From Bacteroidetes bacterium MedPE-SWsnd-G2 (GTDB taxonomy: Bacteria; Bacteroidota; Bacteroidia; Flavobacteriales; Flavobacteriaceae), in the NCBI GenBank assembly GCA_001874335.1, contig MPDE01000006.1, forward strand, positions 1-64,000: 64,000 nucleotides of DNA, read 5' to 3'. Within the stretch, counting starts at the first letter, position 1, and each line of letters starts with the position of its first letter. Both the position numbers and the translations under genes were made by a program. Below the pieces are notes generated by a model. It had not been told where the DNA came from and did not search any database. It saw only the letters and a list, made by a program, of their open reading frames with translations. Shown here one piece after another: positions 26,702 through 36,283 of the stretch.

Positions 26702-27561
26702 AGTTAAAAGAGTTACAAGTAAGTTTTCAATTGGCACTTTCTGATTTGTATGAAAAACAAGAAATAGATGTTTTCTTTTTTATGCTTTCAGAAAAACAGT
26801 GTGGTGTATCACGATTAGATTTGGCATTGAATCCAGATATAGAATGTTCTGATTCAGAATTAGAAGTGTTATCAGGAGCGTTGGAGCAATTAATAGAGGC
26901 TACCCCAATTCAACATATATTGGGGGAGAAAGAGTTTTTTGGGTTGTTATTTAAAGTAGGGCCAGAGGTTTTGGTGCCTAGACCCGAAACCGAAGAATTG
27001 GTGCAGTGGATTATAGATGACTGTAAAAACATAAAACAACCTATTCGTATTTTGGATGTAGGCACAGGTAGCGGCTGTATTGCAATTTCGTTGGCTAAGC
27101 ATCTTAATAATGTCGAAGTAACAGCGATTGATGTGAGTAAGGAAGCTTTAATGTTGGCTAAAAAGAATGCGAAAAATATTGGAGTAAATGTGAGTTTTGT
27201 AGAAGCAGATGTATTAAACTTGAAATCTCAAATGGATGATTTTGATTTGGGAAAATTTGATATCATTGTGTCTAATCCGCCCTATGTTAGAGAACTTGAA
27301 AAAGAAGAAATACATCCTAATGTATTAAACCATGATCCTCATTTAGCTTTGTTTGTTGAAGATCATAATCCTTTGGTGTTTTATAAAACTATTTTAGAAT
27401 TAGGGTCGGCTTTATTGGTTTCTAATGGATTAGTTTACTTTGAAATTAATCAATATTTGGGAGAAGAAATGAAAACTGCTTTTAATAATTATAATTATAG
27501 AGGTATAGAATTAAGGAAAGATATTTTTGGGAATAACAGAATGATGAAAGGTGTAATATGA
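26698..27561 (+). CDS. prmC: Peptide chain release factor N5-glutamine methyltransferase PrmC
   Basis: Methylates the glutamine of the GGQ motif in release factors RF1 and RF2, needed for efficient termination. 287 residues from the ATG that overlaps the GNAT stop. An N-terminal helical domain (~1-85) binds the release factor; VPRPETEELV lies at ~93-102. The Rossmann methyltransferase domain has DVGTGSGCIAISLA (120-133) and the catalytic NPPY (193-196). The next gene overlaps it by four bases. Confidence 0.95.
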   Translation: MKLKELQVSFQLALSDLYEKQEIDVFFFMLSEKQCGVSRLDLALNPDIECSDSELEVLSGALEQLIEATPIQHILGEKEFFGLLFKVGPEVLVPRPETEELVQWIIDDCKNIKQPIRILDVGTGSGCIAISLAKHLNNVEVTAIDVSKEALMLAKKNAKNIGVNVSFVEADVLNLKSQMDDFDLGKFDIIVSNPPYVRELEKEEIHPNVLNHDPHLALFVEDHNPLVFYKTILELGSALLVSNGLVYFEINQYLGEEMKTAFNNYNYRGIELRKDIFGNNRMMKGVI

Positions 27562-28148
27562 AAGAAATAAAATCGGTTGCTGTGTTTTGTGGAAGCAGTA
27601 TGGGAAATGATACTCAAATTATTGAGCAGGCTTCACGTTTAGGTGAGTTTTTAGCTAAAAAGGAAGTGAAATTGATATATGGAGCTGCTAAAATTGGAAT
27701 AATGGGTGAAGTCGCTAAAGGTGCTTTAGATCATAAGGGGGAGGTTGTTGGAGTTATTCCAGAGTTTTTAAAACTTAAGGAAGTGGTGCATCACGGTTTA
27801 ACCGAATTGCATACTACAAACAATATGCATGAGCGTAAGTTGAAAATTCAAGAGGTGTCTGATGCATTTATAACTCTTCCTGGAGGGTTTGGAACCTTTG
27901 AGGAGTTGTTTGAAATAATTACTTGGTCTCAATTGGGGTTGCATCAAAAACCTATAGGTTTATTGAATACTAATGGATATTACGATGCATTAATAGAAAT
28001 GCTCGAAAACATGATGAAGAAGGGATTTCTAAAAATGGAGAATTTCAATCTGTTACTTGTAGATTCGAGTATAGAGGGATTATGGGAAAAACTTCAAAAT
28101 TTCGAACCTCAAATGGTGCCTAAATGGTTAAATCCAGAGCGTTCATAA
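27558..28148 (+). CDS. LOG family protein (putative nucleoside 5'-monophosphate phosphoribohydrolase)
   Basis: A 196-residue Rossmann-type protein with the LOG signature PGGFGTFEELFE (108-119) and the N-terminal VAVFCGSSMGND. Proteins of this family cleave nucleoside monophosphates, releasing the base; plant LOG acts on cytokinin nucleotides, and bacterial members act on AMP-like nucleotides. The natural substrate here is unknown. Its ATG overlaps prmC by four bases, so the two are translated from one message. Confidence 0.9.
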   Translation: MKEIKSVAVFCGSSMGNDTQIIEQASRLGEFLAKKEVKLIYGAAKIGIMGEVAKGALDHKGEVVGVIPEFLKLKEVVHHGLTELHTTNNMHERKLKIQEVSDAFITLPGGFGTFEELFEIITWSQLGLHQKPIGLLNTNGYYDALIEMLENMMKKGFLKMENFNLLLVDSSIEGLWEKLQNFEPQMVPKWLNPERS

Positions 28149-30167
<2,019 letters not shown>

Positions 30168-30235
30168 TTTCTTACCGTAAACACACTGTATTTTCGTTAA
30201 AATGCATTTTTTATCGATTATATGTAGAATTTCGT

Positions 30236-30243
30236 TATATTTG
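30236..30243 (+). promoter_or_regulatory. Promoter -7 element (TATATTTG) with upstream TTTTTTATCGATTA
   Basis: Perfect TAnnTTTG match, 15 bases before the ATG at 30259, with TTTTTTATCGATTA at 30207-30220. The CG of this upstream motif lies 21 bases before the -7 box. The next gene (31108) has nearly the same arrangement. Confidence 0.65.
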
Positions 30244-30258
30244 TGGATATTTAGAAAA

Positions 30259-30987
30259 ATGAATTTTAGAAGTATAATAATTGTTGTGATGACATTTCTG
30301 GCGATAGTATTGTTAGGGATTCAGATAAAAGAAGATGATCAAATCGCTTCTATTCTTCGAGCTATATTAGTAATTCTAATTTTTGTATTATATGCTTCAA
30401 AAAAGGAGAAGATTCAGTGGTGTTTTTTGGTGTTTTTAGGGTTTTATGCTCTAGCAGAAATATTTAATTCTACAGCCTACTTTATTCCTGTTTACCCAGA
30501 GATTGACCCGTTCTATTATATAATCAATGGGTTGTATATAGCTGCTTACGGCACTATTGTTGCAAAATTGGTTAGAAGGATGAATTTTAAAACTATCATC
30601 AAAAAGTTTCCAGTTCATTTAATAATTCTGTTACTCCTTGATTTTTATTTTGTCTATATGTTTAATGATATCCTTAGGGATATGGTGTACTTTGATGAAC
30701 AAATAATGGAAAGCTTGTACAACGGGGTAATAATGATAATGTTGTGCTTGTCCTTTTTAAATTATTTAGAAAGGGATAATAAAAGCTCATTGTTTCTGTT
30801 TGCCGGGGCAAGTTTAGTTGTTTTGTCAGAAGTTTTTCAAATGACCTATTTCTACGTTAAAGAAAATTATATCATTAATTTTCTGTATGTTATATTAATG
30901 ATATTGGCTTTTTTATGCATTTATCGCCATTCTCGATTGGATTACAATGAAAATGTTGATAGAGAATTAGAAGGACAGATAAATTAA
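30259..30987 (+). CDS. Multi-pass inner-membrane protein of unknown function (first of a pair)
   Basis: A 242-residue protein starting at the ATG at 30259 (MNFRSIIIVVM); an in-frame ATG at 30202 lies upstream of the promoter box and is rejected. It has about eight hydrophobic segments with short polar loops and a charged C-terminus. The layout, with short helices and an acidic residue in the second or third helix (YALAEIFNSTAYF), recalls YhhN/TMEM86 proteins, but I cannot confirm that family. It shares its pattern with the next gene, including an AE-x-FN-type motif (LAEIFN / FAELFN) and a final QIN. It has its own promoter. Confidence 0.65.
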   Translation: MNFRSIIIVVMTFLAIVLLGIQIKEDDQIASILRAILVILIFVLYASKKEKIQWCFLVFLGFYALAEIFNSTAYFIPVYPEIDPFYYIINGLYIAAYGTIVAKLVRRMNFKTIIKKFPVHLIILLLLDFYFVYMFNDILRDMVYFDEQIMESLYNGVIMIMLCLSFLNYLERDNKSSLFLFAGASLVVLSEVFQMTYFYVKENYIINFLYVILMILAFLCIYRHSRLDYNENVDRELEGQIN

Positions 30988-31072
30988 TATGTCTTCCCGT
31001 TAAAATTTCATTGAAATATTTCAATTATTCGATGAACTGCACTTTTTTAACGATTAAAGTCAATTATTTTTA

Positions 31073-31080
31073 TATATTTG
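31073..31080 (+). promoter_or_regulatory. Promoter -7 element (TATATTTG) with upstream TTTTTTAACGATTA
   Basis: Perfect TAnnTTTG match 27 bases before the ATG at 31108. The upstream motif TTTTTTAACGATTA (31043-31056) has its CG 22 bases before the -7 box, matching the layout at 30207-30243. Confidence 0.65.
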
Positions 31081-31107
31081 TAGTACCTACTTATGTATCC
31101 CTAAATT

Positions 31108-31881
31108 ATGACTGATTGGAAATTTTTTAAATCCAATAAGGCTGTATTAACCGTTTGTTCGGTATTAATAATTGTGCTTTTTATTGGTGTCTTTTTGGAG
31201 AATAGTGCTTTAATTAGTGTATCTAAACTGGCTGTTATACCAGCTTTTGTTGGCTTGTATTTTATAAGGCGTTCTTATATGCCAAATTTCTTTTTTCTAA
31301 TTCTACTTTGTTTATTTTTTGCCGAATTGTTCAATACATTTAGTTCTAATCATGGACTATTAAATTTATCTCGTGCTTTTAATTTGACGGGTTTTGTGTT
31401 GTTGCTTTCTATTTTAATGTCAAAATTAAAATCTATCAAATTTGAAGGTGTTGTAACGGTATATTTGTTAGTCGTATTTATAATTAACGGGTATTTTGTG
31501 TATTCTTTATTTGATTCGGTGAAGGGAGAAATTACCAATAATTTAGATATGGTATATTTCCTTGGAAAAGGCGGTTTGTCTTTGTTTCTAGGGTTAATAT
31601 CTTTTGCGGTTTACCTTAGCCGGGAGACAACGCGTTCAATCATTTTCCTTGTAATGACATTAGCGTTTTTGTTTTCAGATGTACTAAACTTTATATGTAA
31701 TTATTATCTCTATTACTCGGGGTTTGAGTTTGTTGGTGGTGTATTAAAAATTGCTGCATTGTTCTTTTTAATGCGATATATTTATACACATCGTTCAACC
31801 AATGTAAGGCAAAAGAAGGAGCAGTCTGTATTATTAAATAGAAGTGCTAATTCTGGTGAAATAAAAATGCAGATTAATTAG
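31108..31881 (+). CDS. Multi-pass inner-membrane protein of unknown function (second of a pair)
   Basis: A 257-residue protein with about eight hydrophobic helices and a basic, polar C-terminal tail. It is a distant paralogue of the preceding gene: same length, same helix spacing, FFAELFNTF in the same place as the first protein's LAEIFNSTA, an RAFNLTGFVLLL segment, and both end in QIN. Possible relation to the YhhN (lysoplasmalogenase-like) family is only a resemblance. Its stop codon overlaps that of the convergent nucleotidase gene by four bases. Confidence 0.65.
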   Translation: MTDWKFFKSNKAVLTVCSVLIIVLFIGVFLENSALISVSKLAVIPAFVGLYFIRRSYMPNFFFLILLCLFFAELFNTFSSNHGLLNLSRAFNLTGFVLLLSILMSKLKSIKFEGVVTVYLLVVFIINGYFVYSLFDSVKGEITNNLDMVYFLGKGGLSLFLGLISFAVYLSRETTRSIIFLVMTLAFLFSDVLNFICNYYLYYSGFEFVGGVLKIAALFFLMRYIYTHRSTNVRQKKEQSVLLNRSANSGEIKMQIN

Positions 31882-32789
31882 ACTAAAATAGATACGCCAT
31901 CGGCAGATTTGTTATGTCGGTCGTCAAAATAGAAGTCTATTTTACCTAAATTAATGCCATAACAGCCTACCTGATTTACTAAAGTATTTAATCCGATTTT
32001 GTTTTTTACAACCGTTGGTTTCTTTAGAAAAGTATGCGTATGACCTCCAATTATTAAATCTATGTCTTGTGTAGCTTTAGCAAGTTTTAAGTCGTCAATC
32101 TTGACTTCAGAATCTCTGTAGTGATATCCTAAATGCGATAAGCAAATGATAAGTTGACATTGCTCGTCTTCTTTAAGGATTCGTGTCATGTCTTGTGAGC
32201 GCTCTATTGGATCTAAATATTTTGTTTCTTTTGATAAAGCCGAATCAACAAGTCCGTCTAATTCAATACCTAATCCAAAAACGCCAATTTTTATGCCATC
32301 CTTAACAAAGGTTTGGTAAGGTTTAACCTGACCATCCATAATTGTATTTGAAAAGTCATAATTAGCAGAAACAAAATTAAACTTGGCATGAGGAAGTTGC
32401 GCATAGAGTCCGTCAATTCCATTGTCAAAGTCGTGATTACCGATAGTTGCCAAATCGTATTTAAGCATGCTCATGAGTTTAAACTCTAATTCTCCACCGT
32501 AGTAGTTAAAATAAGGTGTGCCTTGAAAAATATCTCCAGCATCTAACAAAAGCGTATTAGGGTTTTCTTCACGAATGGAGTTTATTAAATTAGCTCTTCT
32601 CGCTACGCCTCCTTGATTTGCATTTCGTCCATCTTCTGGGCCAAAGGCATCAATATGGCTATGTACATCATTGGTATGAAGAATAGTGATTTTCTTCGGG
32701 TTGCTTGAAAAAGATTGCAGGCCCATACTGCCTAAACTCACTAATGCTGTGGCTGCAGCCGATTTTTGTATAAATAGTCTTCTTTTCAT
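31878..32789 (-). CDS. 5'-nucleotidase-type metallophosphatase (N-terminal catalytic domain only)
   Basis: A 303-residue calcineurin-like metallophosphatase, the catalytic half of a UshA-type 5'-nucleotidase. A Tat-type signal is present (MKRRLFIQKS, then a hydrophobic stretch to ~28). Metal ligands are visible in HTNDVHSH (Asp41, His43), DAGDIFQG, TIGNHDFDNG and IIGGHTHTF. It would hydrolyse nucleotides or other phosphoesters in the periplasm. It lacks the substrate-binding C-terminal domain, which is encoded by the next gene upstream, 6 bases away. The two products probably work as one enzyme. Confidence 0.9.
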   Translation of the reverse strand: MKRRLFIQKSAAATALVSLGSMGLQSFSSNPKKITILHTNDVHSHIDAFGPEDGRNANQGGVARRANLINSIREENPNTLLLDAGDIFQGTPYFNYYGGELEFKLMSMLKYDLATIGNHDFDNGIDGLYAQLPHAKFNFVSANYDFSNTIMDGQVKPYQTFVKDGIKIGVFGLGIELDGLVDSALSKETKYLDPIERSQDMTRILKEDEQCQLIICLSHLGYHYRDSEVKIDDLKLAKATQDIDLIIGGHTHTFLKKPTVVKNKIGLNTLVNQVGCYGINLGKIDFYFDDRHNKSADGVSILV

Positions 32790-32795
32790 AACGCC

Positions 32796-33551
32796 TTAAT
32801 TAATTTGAATAAATCGATCGTCAATAACTGGATTAATAGTGTCTACTTTTGAAAAGTAATCTATTAGTGAATTTCTAATTTTATAATCTAATTTGTGCAT
32901 GCCAACGTTAGTTTGGAAAAAATCCATATGGCTTCCACCATTATATAAGTAATCATTTGTAGCCACATAATAGGTCTTTTCCTTAGTAATTGGTTCTCCA
33001 TTAATTAAAGCTGATTGGATATTAAAATCCTTGTCAACTTTTAAATTAAGTTTAGAAATAGGATGTGCCTTTTTTCGAGTCGCCAAATAATTTGTAAGCT
33101 CAATAACTTGTTCGCCTCTAAGCTCAACAACTACTATCGAATTGTCAAATGGCATAAGTTCATACGCATTTCTTGCAGTTACTTTTCCTTTTGATAAAAT
33201 AGAACGGATACCACCGTGATTTAAAAGCACCATATCCATATGTTTTCCAGTTCTACTGTAAAATACGGGGTCCCCTTGTTCAAAAACAACATCAGCCATA
33301 AAATTACCAATAGCGGTATTTAAATGCCCATCATTCTTGCTGTAGGTTTTTACACAATACGCTAATGTACTGTCTAAATCTTTATTGATGTGAGTGCGGT
33401 ATGGTTTTATAAAAGCATCTATTTCTTCATTAATTGGTATCGAATCTGAAACAGGAATTTGTTGCCCTTCAATTTTGTAAAGTTGTGTTTCATTTTTACA
33501 TGAACTCAACAGAAGTATTAAACAAAGCAGGGATAAATATTTTATTTTCAT
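32796..33551 (-). CDS. 5'-nucleotidase C-terminal (substrate-binding) domain lipoprotein
   Basis: A 251-residue lipoprotein: signal MKIKYLSLLCLILLLSSC with Cys18 lipidated. The rest is the 5_nucleotid_C domain: NTAIGNFMADVV near residue 80, NHGGIRSILSKGKVTARNAYELMPFDN (~110-137) and YYVATNDYLYNGGSHMDFF (~195-213). In UshA this domain holds the nucleoside base. Here it is a separate gene, placed upstream of the catalytic half and translated first. The partner carries a Tat-type signal, so the two halves seem to be exported by different routes. Confidence 0.88.
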   Translation of the reverse strand: MKIKYLSLLCLILLLSSCKNETQLYKIEGQQIPVSDSIPINEEIDAFIKPYRTHINKDLDSTLAYCVKTYSKNDGHLNTAIGNFMADVVFEQGDPVFYSRTGKHMDMVLLNHGGIRSILSKGKVTARNAYELMPFDNSIVVVELRGEQVIELTNYLATRKKAHPISKLNLKVDKDFNIQSALINGEPITKEKTYYVATNDYLYNGGSHMDFFQTNVGMHKLDYKIRNSLIDYFSKVDTINPVIDDRFIQIN

Positions 33552-33584
33552 AGTATAAAACTAAAAAGTTGTTCTCCATATATA

Positions 33585-33604
33585 GTAGCTTTACGCTACA
33601 TTTG
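33585..33604 (+). promoter_or_regulatory. Promoter -7 element (TACATTTG) overlapped by an inverted repeat
   Basis: TACATTTG at 33597-33604 fits TAnnTTTG, 19 bases before the ATG at 33623. GTAGC (33585-33589) and GCTAC (33595-33599) form an inverted repeat with a 5-base spacer that runs into the -7 box, a position where a repressor could block transcription. Confidence 0.5.
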
Positions 33605-33622
33605 TAAAAAGGTTAAAGATAA

Positions 33623-34141
33623 ATGTTTTTAAAAGGTTTTAAGGATAAATCAAATCAAAAATTTATTGTTAAAAATGGGGGTTTACGTGATGTAAATGTT
33701 CATTCTAAGTCAATTACGAAGCTGGCAATTGTTGCTCAGGAATCAGAATTGAATGCTGTTGAAGAACTAAAATCTTATGTTCTAAAATTGGGTTTATCAA
33801 ATTTAAAGATTAGTTCATTGTTTTTGGTTGATAGAAAATCAGAACTTTTGACTTCCGAAAAGTTAACGTTCACCGAAAAAGACTTAGGATGGTCAGGCAA
33901 CATAAAATCTGAAGATGCCAATGCATTTATGAAGGAAGAGTATGATGTATTGATTTGCTATTGCAACAACAATATTTTGCCTTTAGACGTTGTATCTTCA
34001 AAAACCAATGCAAATTTAAAGGTTGGAATGACTTCTGATAGATTAAACATTTTTGATGTTTTGTTTGGTGTGAAAACTCAGAATTTAAAAACCTTTACAG
34101 AAGAATTAAAAAAATATTTAACAGTTTTAAATAAACTATAA
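33623..34141 (+). CDS. DUF6913 family protein
   Basis: A 172-residue cytoplasmic protein without signal peptide or membrane segment. I recognise it as the DUF6913 family, a flavobacterial family commonly just upstream of dapA. Segments such as EYDVLICYCNNNILPLDVVSSKT and VGMTSDRLNIFDVLFGVK are typical. The function is unknown. Its stop shares a base with the dapA start (34141), so translation is coupled; a role linked to DapA or to lysine/DAP synthesis is only inferred from that. Confidence 0.78.
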   Translation: MFLKGFKDKSNQKFIVKNGGLRDVNVHSKSITKLAIVAQESELNAVEELKSYVLKLGLSNLKISSLFLVDRKSELLTSEKLTFTEKDLGWSGNIKSEDANAFMKEEYDVLICYCNNNILPLDVVSSKTNANLKVGMTSDRLNIFDVLFGVKTQNLKTFTEELKKYLTVLNKL

Positions 34142-35022
34142 TGACTAAGTTTTATGGTACAGGTGTTGCCTTGGTTACACCTTTTAATGATGATTTAAGT
34201 GTAGATCACCAAGCGCTTCATAAATTGGTGAATTATAATATAGATAATGGAACAGATTACCTTGTTATTAGTGGAACAACAGGCGAAAGTGTTACCATTA
34301 ACAAGCAGGAAAAGGCCGAAATCATTTCAACGATTAAAACCGCAAATGCGGGAAGGTTGCCTTTAGTATTAGGTATTGGAGGGAATAATACAGCTCAAGT
34401 CATTGAAGAAATAAAATCAACCGATTTGAGCGAAATTGATGCTATTTTATCGGTATCCCCTTATTACAGTAAACCAACGCAAGAAGGTGTAATAGCTCAT
34501 TTTAAAGCAATTTCGGAAGCATGCCCTACAGATATAATTTTGTACAATGTTCCTGGTCGAACAGCAAGTAATATGTCGCCAGAAACTATTTTGAGCTTAG
34601 CTTCAAGCTGTAGTAATATTGTTGCCGTAAAGGAGGCTGCAGGTAGTATGGCGCAATACCATAAATTATTACAACATAAACCGGCCAACTTTTTAGTAAT
34701 ATCCGGTGATGATGATTTGGCTTTGGCTGTAACATTAGCGGGTGGGGCAGGCGTGATTTCTGTTATTGGACAAGCAATGTGCAGTGATTTTACCAAAATG
34801 ATAAAATTAGGTTTAGAAGGTAAAGCCAAAGAAGCTTATCAGCTACATTATAAATTGGCAGATATCACCTCCCTTATTTTTTCAGAAAATAATCCTTCAG
34901 GAATAAAAGCGGTTTTGCAAGCTCAAGGATTAACTTCTGACAAGGTAAGATTGCCGTTGGTTGAAGCTACAAATTCATTGAAAACAAAGATTGTAGAATT
35001 TCTAAAAGCCTATGGTAATTAA
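34141..35022 (+). CDS. dapA: 4-hydroxy-tetrahydrodipicolinate synthase
   Basis: Condenses pyruvate with aspartate semialdehyde, the first committed step of lysine and meso-DAP synthesis. 293 residues, TIM barrel. The Schiff-base Lys is 164 (VAVKEAAGS), the catalytic Tyr is ~135 (LYNVPGR), and the GTTGES motif (45-50) binds substrate. The usual lysine-feedback residues cannot be judged by eye. A hairpin at 35046-35068 follows. dapF lies 20 kb away in this window. Confidence 0.96.
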   Translation: MTKFYGTGVALVTPFNDDLSVDHQALHKLVNYNIDNGTDYLVISGTTGESVTINKQEKAEIISTIKTANAGRLPLVLGIGGNNTAQVIEEIKSTDLSEIDAILSVSPYYSKPTQEGVIAHFKAISEACPTDIILYNVPGRTASNMSPETILSLASSCSNIVAVKEAAGSMAQYHKLLQHKPANFLVISGDDDLALAVTLAGGAGVISVIGQAMCSDFTKMIKLGLEGKAKEAYQLHYKLADITSLIFSENNPSGIKAVLQAQGLTSDKVRLPLVEATNSLKTKIVEFLKAYGN

Positions 35023-35045
35023 ATTAAACGTTAAAATTTGATTAA

Positions 35046-35068
35046 AGCTCTGTTTTACAAACAGAGTT
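35046..35068 (+). terminator. Weak hairpin after dapA
   Basis: Stem AGCTCTGTTT (35046-35055) / AAACAGAGTT (35059-35068) with one G-T pair and a 3-nt loop, 24 bases after the dapA stop. The T tract is missing (CTATTACATT follows), so it may be a 3'-end processing structure or a poor terminator. Confidence 0.45.
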
Positions 35069-35117
35069 CTATTACATTAGCTTAGAATTTTCATTTTTAA
35101 AATACGTTATTAATACT

Positions 35118-35125
35118 TACTTTTG
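35118..35125 (+). promoter_or_regulatory. Promoter -7 element (TACTTTTG) for the bamD operon
   Basis: TACTTTTG fits TAnnTTTG and lies 17 bases before the bamD ATG at 35143. It probably drives bamD, rpoZ, coaBC, the DUF4835 gene and recN, which follow with small gaps. Confidence 0.6.
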
Positions 35126-35142
35126 CATTCTGTTTAAATCTT

Positions 35143-35943
35143 ATGAAGCACTTTTTTATTACAATTTTGGCTGTAATGGCACTGTCGTCATGTAGCGAAT
35201 ACCAAAAAGCTCTCAAGTCTGAAGATACTGGAGAGAAATTTAAATTGGCTACCGAACTGTATGACCAGGGAAAATACAGTAAAGCTAATAGGCTTTTTGC
35301 TCAAATTGAACCAAAATATAAAGGTAAGCCTCAAGCAGAAAAACTTATGTTTTTGTACGCAAAAACATATTATATGATGGAAGATTTCTATCTTTCAGGA
35401 TATAGATTTGACAGATTTGTTAGTAGTTACCCAAAAAGTGAAAAACTTGAGGAAGCGGCTTTTTTAGGAGCAAAGAGTTTTTATGAGTTGTCTCCTATTT
35501 ATAGTAAGGAGCAAAAAGAAACTGTTGAAGCAATTCAAAAATTGCAAATTTTTGTAAATAGATTTCCTGATTCTCAATATCTTATAGAGGCTAATGCCTT
35601 GGTTAAAGAATTGGATTATAAGTTAGAAAAGAAAGCATTTAGTATAGCAAAGCAGTATAACACAATTAATGATTATCAAGCCTCAGTAAGTGCGTTTGAT
35701 AATTTTATATTAGAATATCCGGGAACTTCATTTAGAGAAGAAGCGATGTTTATTCGTTTTGATTCGGCTTATAAACTGGCTATTAATAGTGTGCAAAGAA
35801 AGAAGGAAGAACGTATTGAAAATGCATTTGGTTATTACAATGCATTTACGAGAAGTTATAGTGCGTCTCAATTTATTGAACAAGCAAACGAAATGAAGGC
35901 TGATTTAGAAAACCAGCAAGAACAATTTAGAACAAAAAGTTAA
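35143..35943 (+). CDS. bamD: Outer-membrane assembly lipoprotein BamD
   Basis: Essential lipoprotein of the BAM complex that folds outer-membrane beta-barrels. 266 residues. The lipobox is MALSSC, with Cys17. TPR-like repeats run from ~25 to 235: FKLATELYDQGKYSKANRLF, YAKTYYMMEDFYLSGYRF and AIQKLQIFVNRFPDSQYLIEAN are typical of BamD. Placed in front of rpoZ and coaBC as in many Bacteroidota. Confidence 0.93.
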   Translation: MKHFFITILAVMALSSCSEYQKALKSEDTGEKFKLATELYDQGKYSKANRLFAQIEPKYKGKPQAEKLMFLYAKTYYMMEDFYLSGYRFDRFVSSYPKSEKLEEAAFLGAKSFYELSPIYSKEQKETVEAIQKLQIFVNRFPDSQYLIEANALVKELDYKLEKKAFSIAKQYNTINDYQASVSAFDNFILEYPGTSFREEAMFIRFDSAYKLAINSVQRKKEERIENAFGYYNAFTRSYSASQFIEQANEMKADLENQQEQFRTKS

Positions 35944-35953
35944 TTTATATATA

Positions 35954-36280
35954 ATGGATTTAAAAAAGACAACTGCTCCAGTATCAACAGTTACTTATAA
36001 CAGAAACGAAGTAGATGAGCCTACAGGTAATATTTACGAAGCAATTTCTGTTATTGCAAAAAGAGCTGAGCAAATTAATACAGGAATTCGCAGAGAGCTT
36101 GTGGATAAACTGGAAGAATTTGCTACTTATAACGACAGTCTTGAGGAAATTTTTGAGAATAAAGAACAAATTGAAGTTTCTAAATTCTACGAAAAATTAC
36201 CTAAACCACATGCATTAGCCGTTCAAGAATGGTTAAATGATAAAGTTTACTTTAGAAACACAGAGGAATCTGAAGAATAA
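35954..36280 (+). CDS. rpoZ: RNA polymerase omega subunit-like protein (RpoZ)
   Basis: A 108-residue protein corresponding to the Bacteroidota omega subunit, which helps assemble the RNA polymerase core. The family pattern NIYEAISVIAKRAEQIN (residues ~26-42) matches the omega segment that binds beta-prime. The C-terminal part (LPKPHALAVQEWLNDKVYF) is particular to this phylum. Short gaps to bamD (10 bases) and coaBC (3 bases) place it in the same operon. Confidence 0.87.
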   Translation: MDLKKTTAPVSTVTYNRNEVDEPTGNIYEAISVIAKRAEQINTGIRRELVDKLEEFATYNDSLEEIFENKEQIEVSKFYEKLPKPHALAVQEWLNDKVYFRNTEESEE

Positions 36281-36283
36281 TAA

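Noticed and set aside
30202-30258. Upstream ATG extending the first membrane protein by 19 residues
   Set aside because: The -7 box at 30236-30243 would lie inside that extension, so the message would not contain the upstream ATG.
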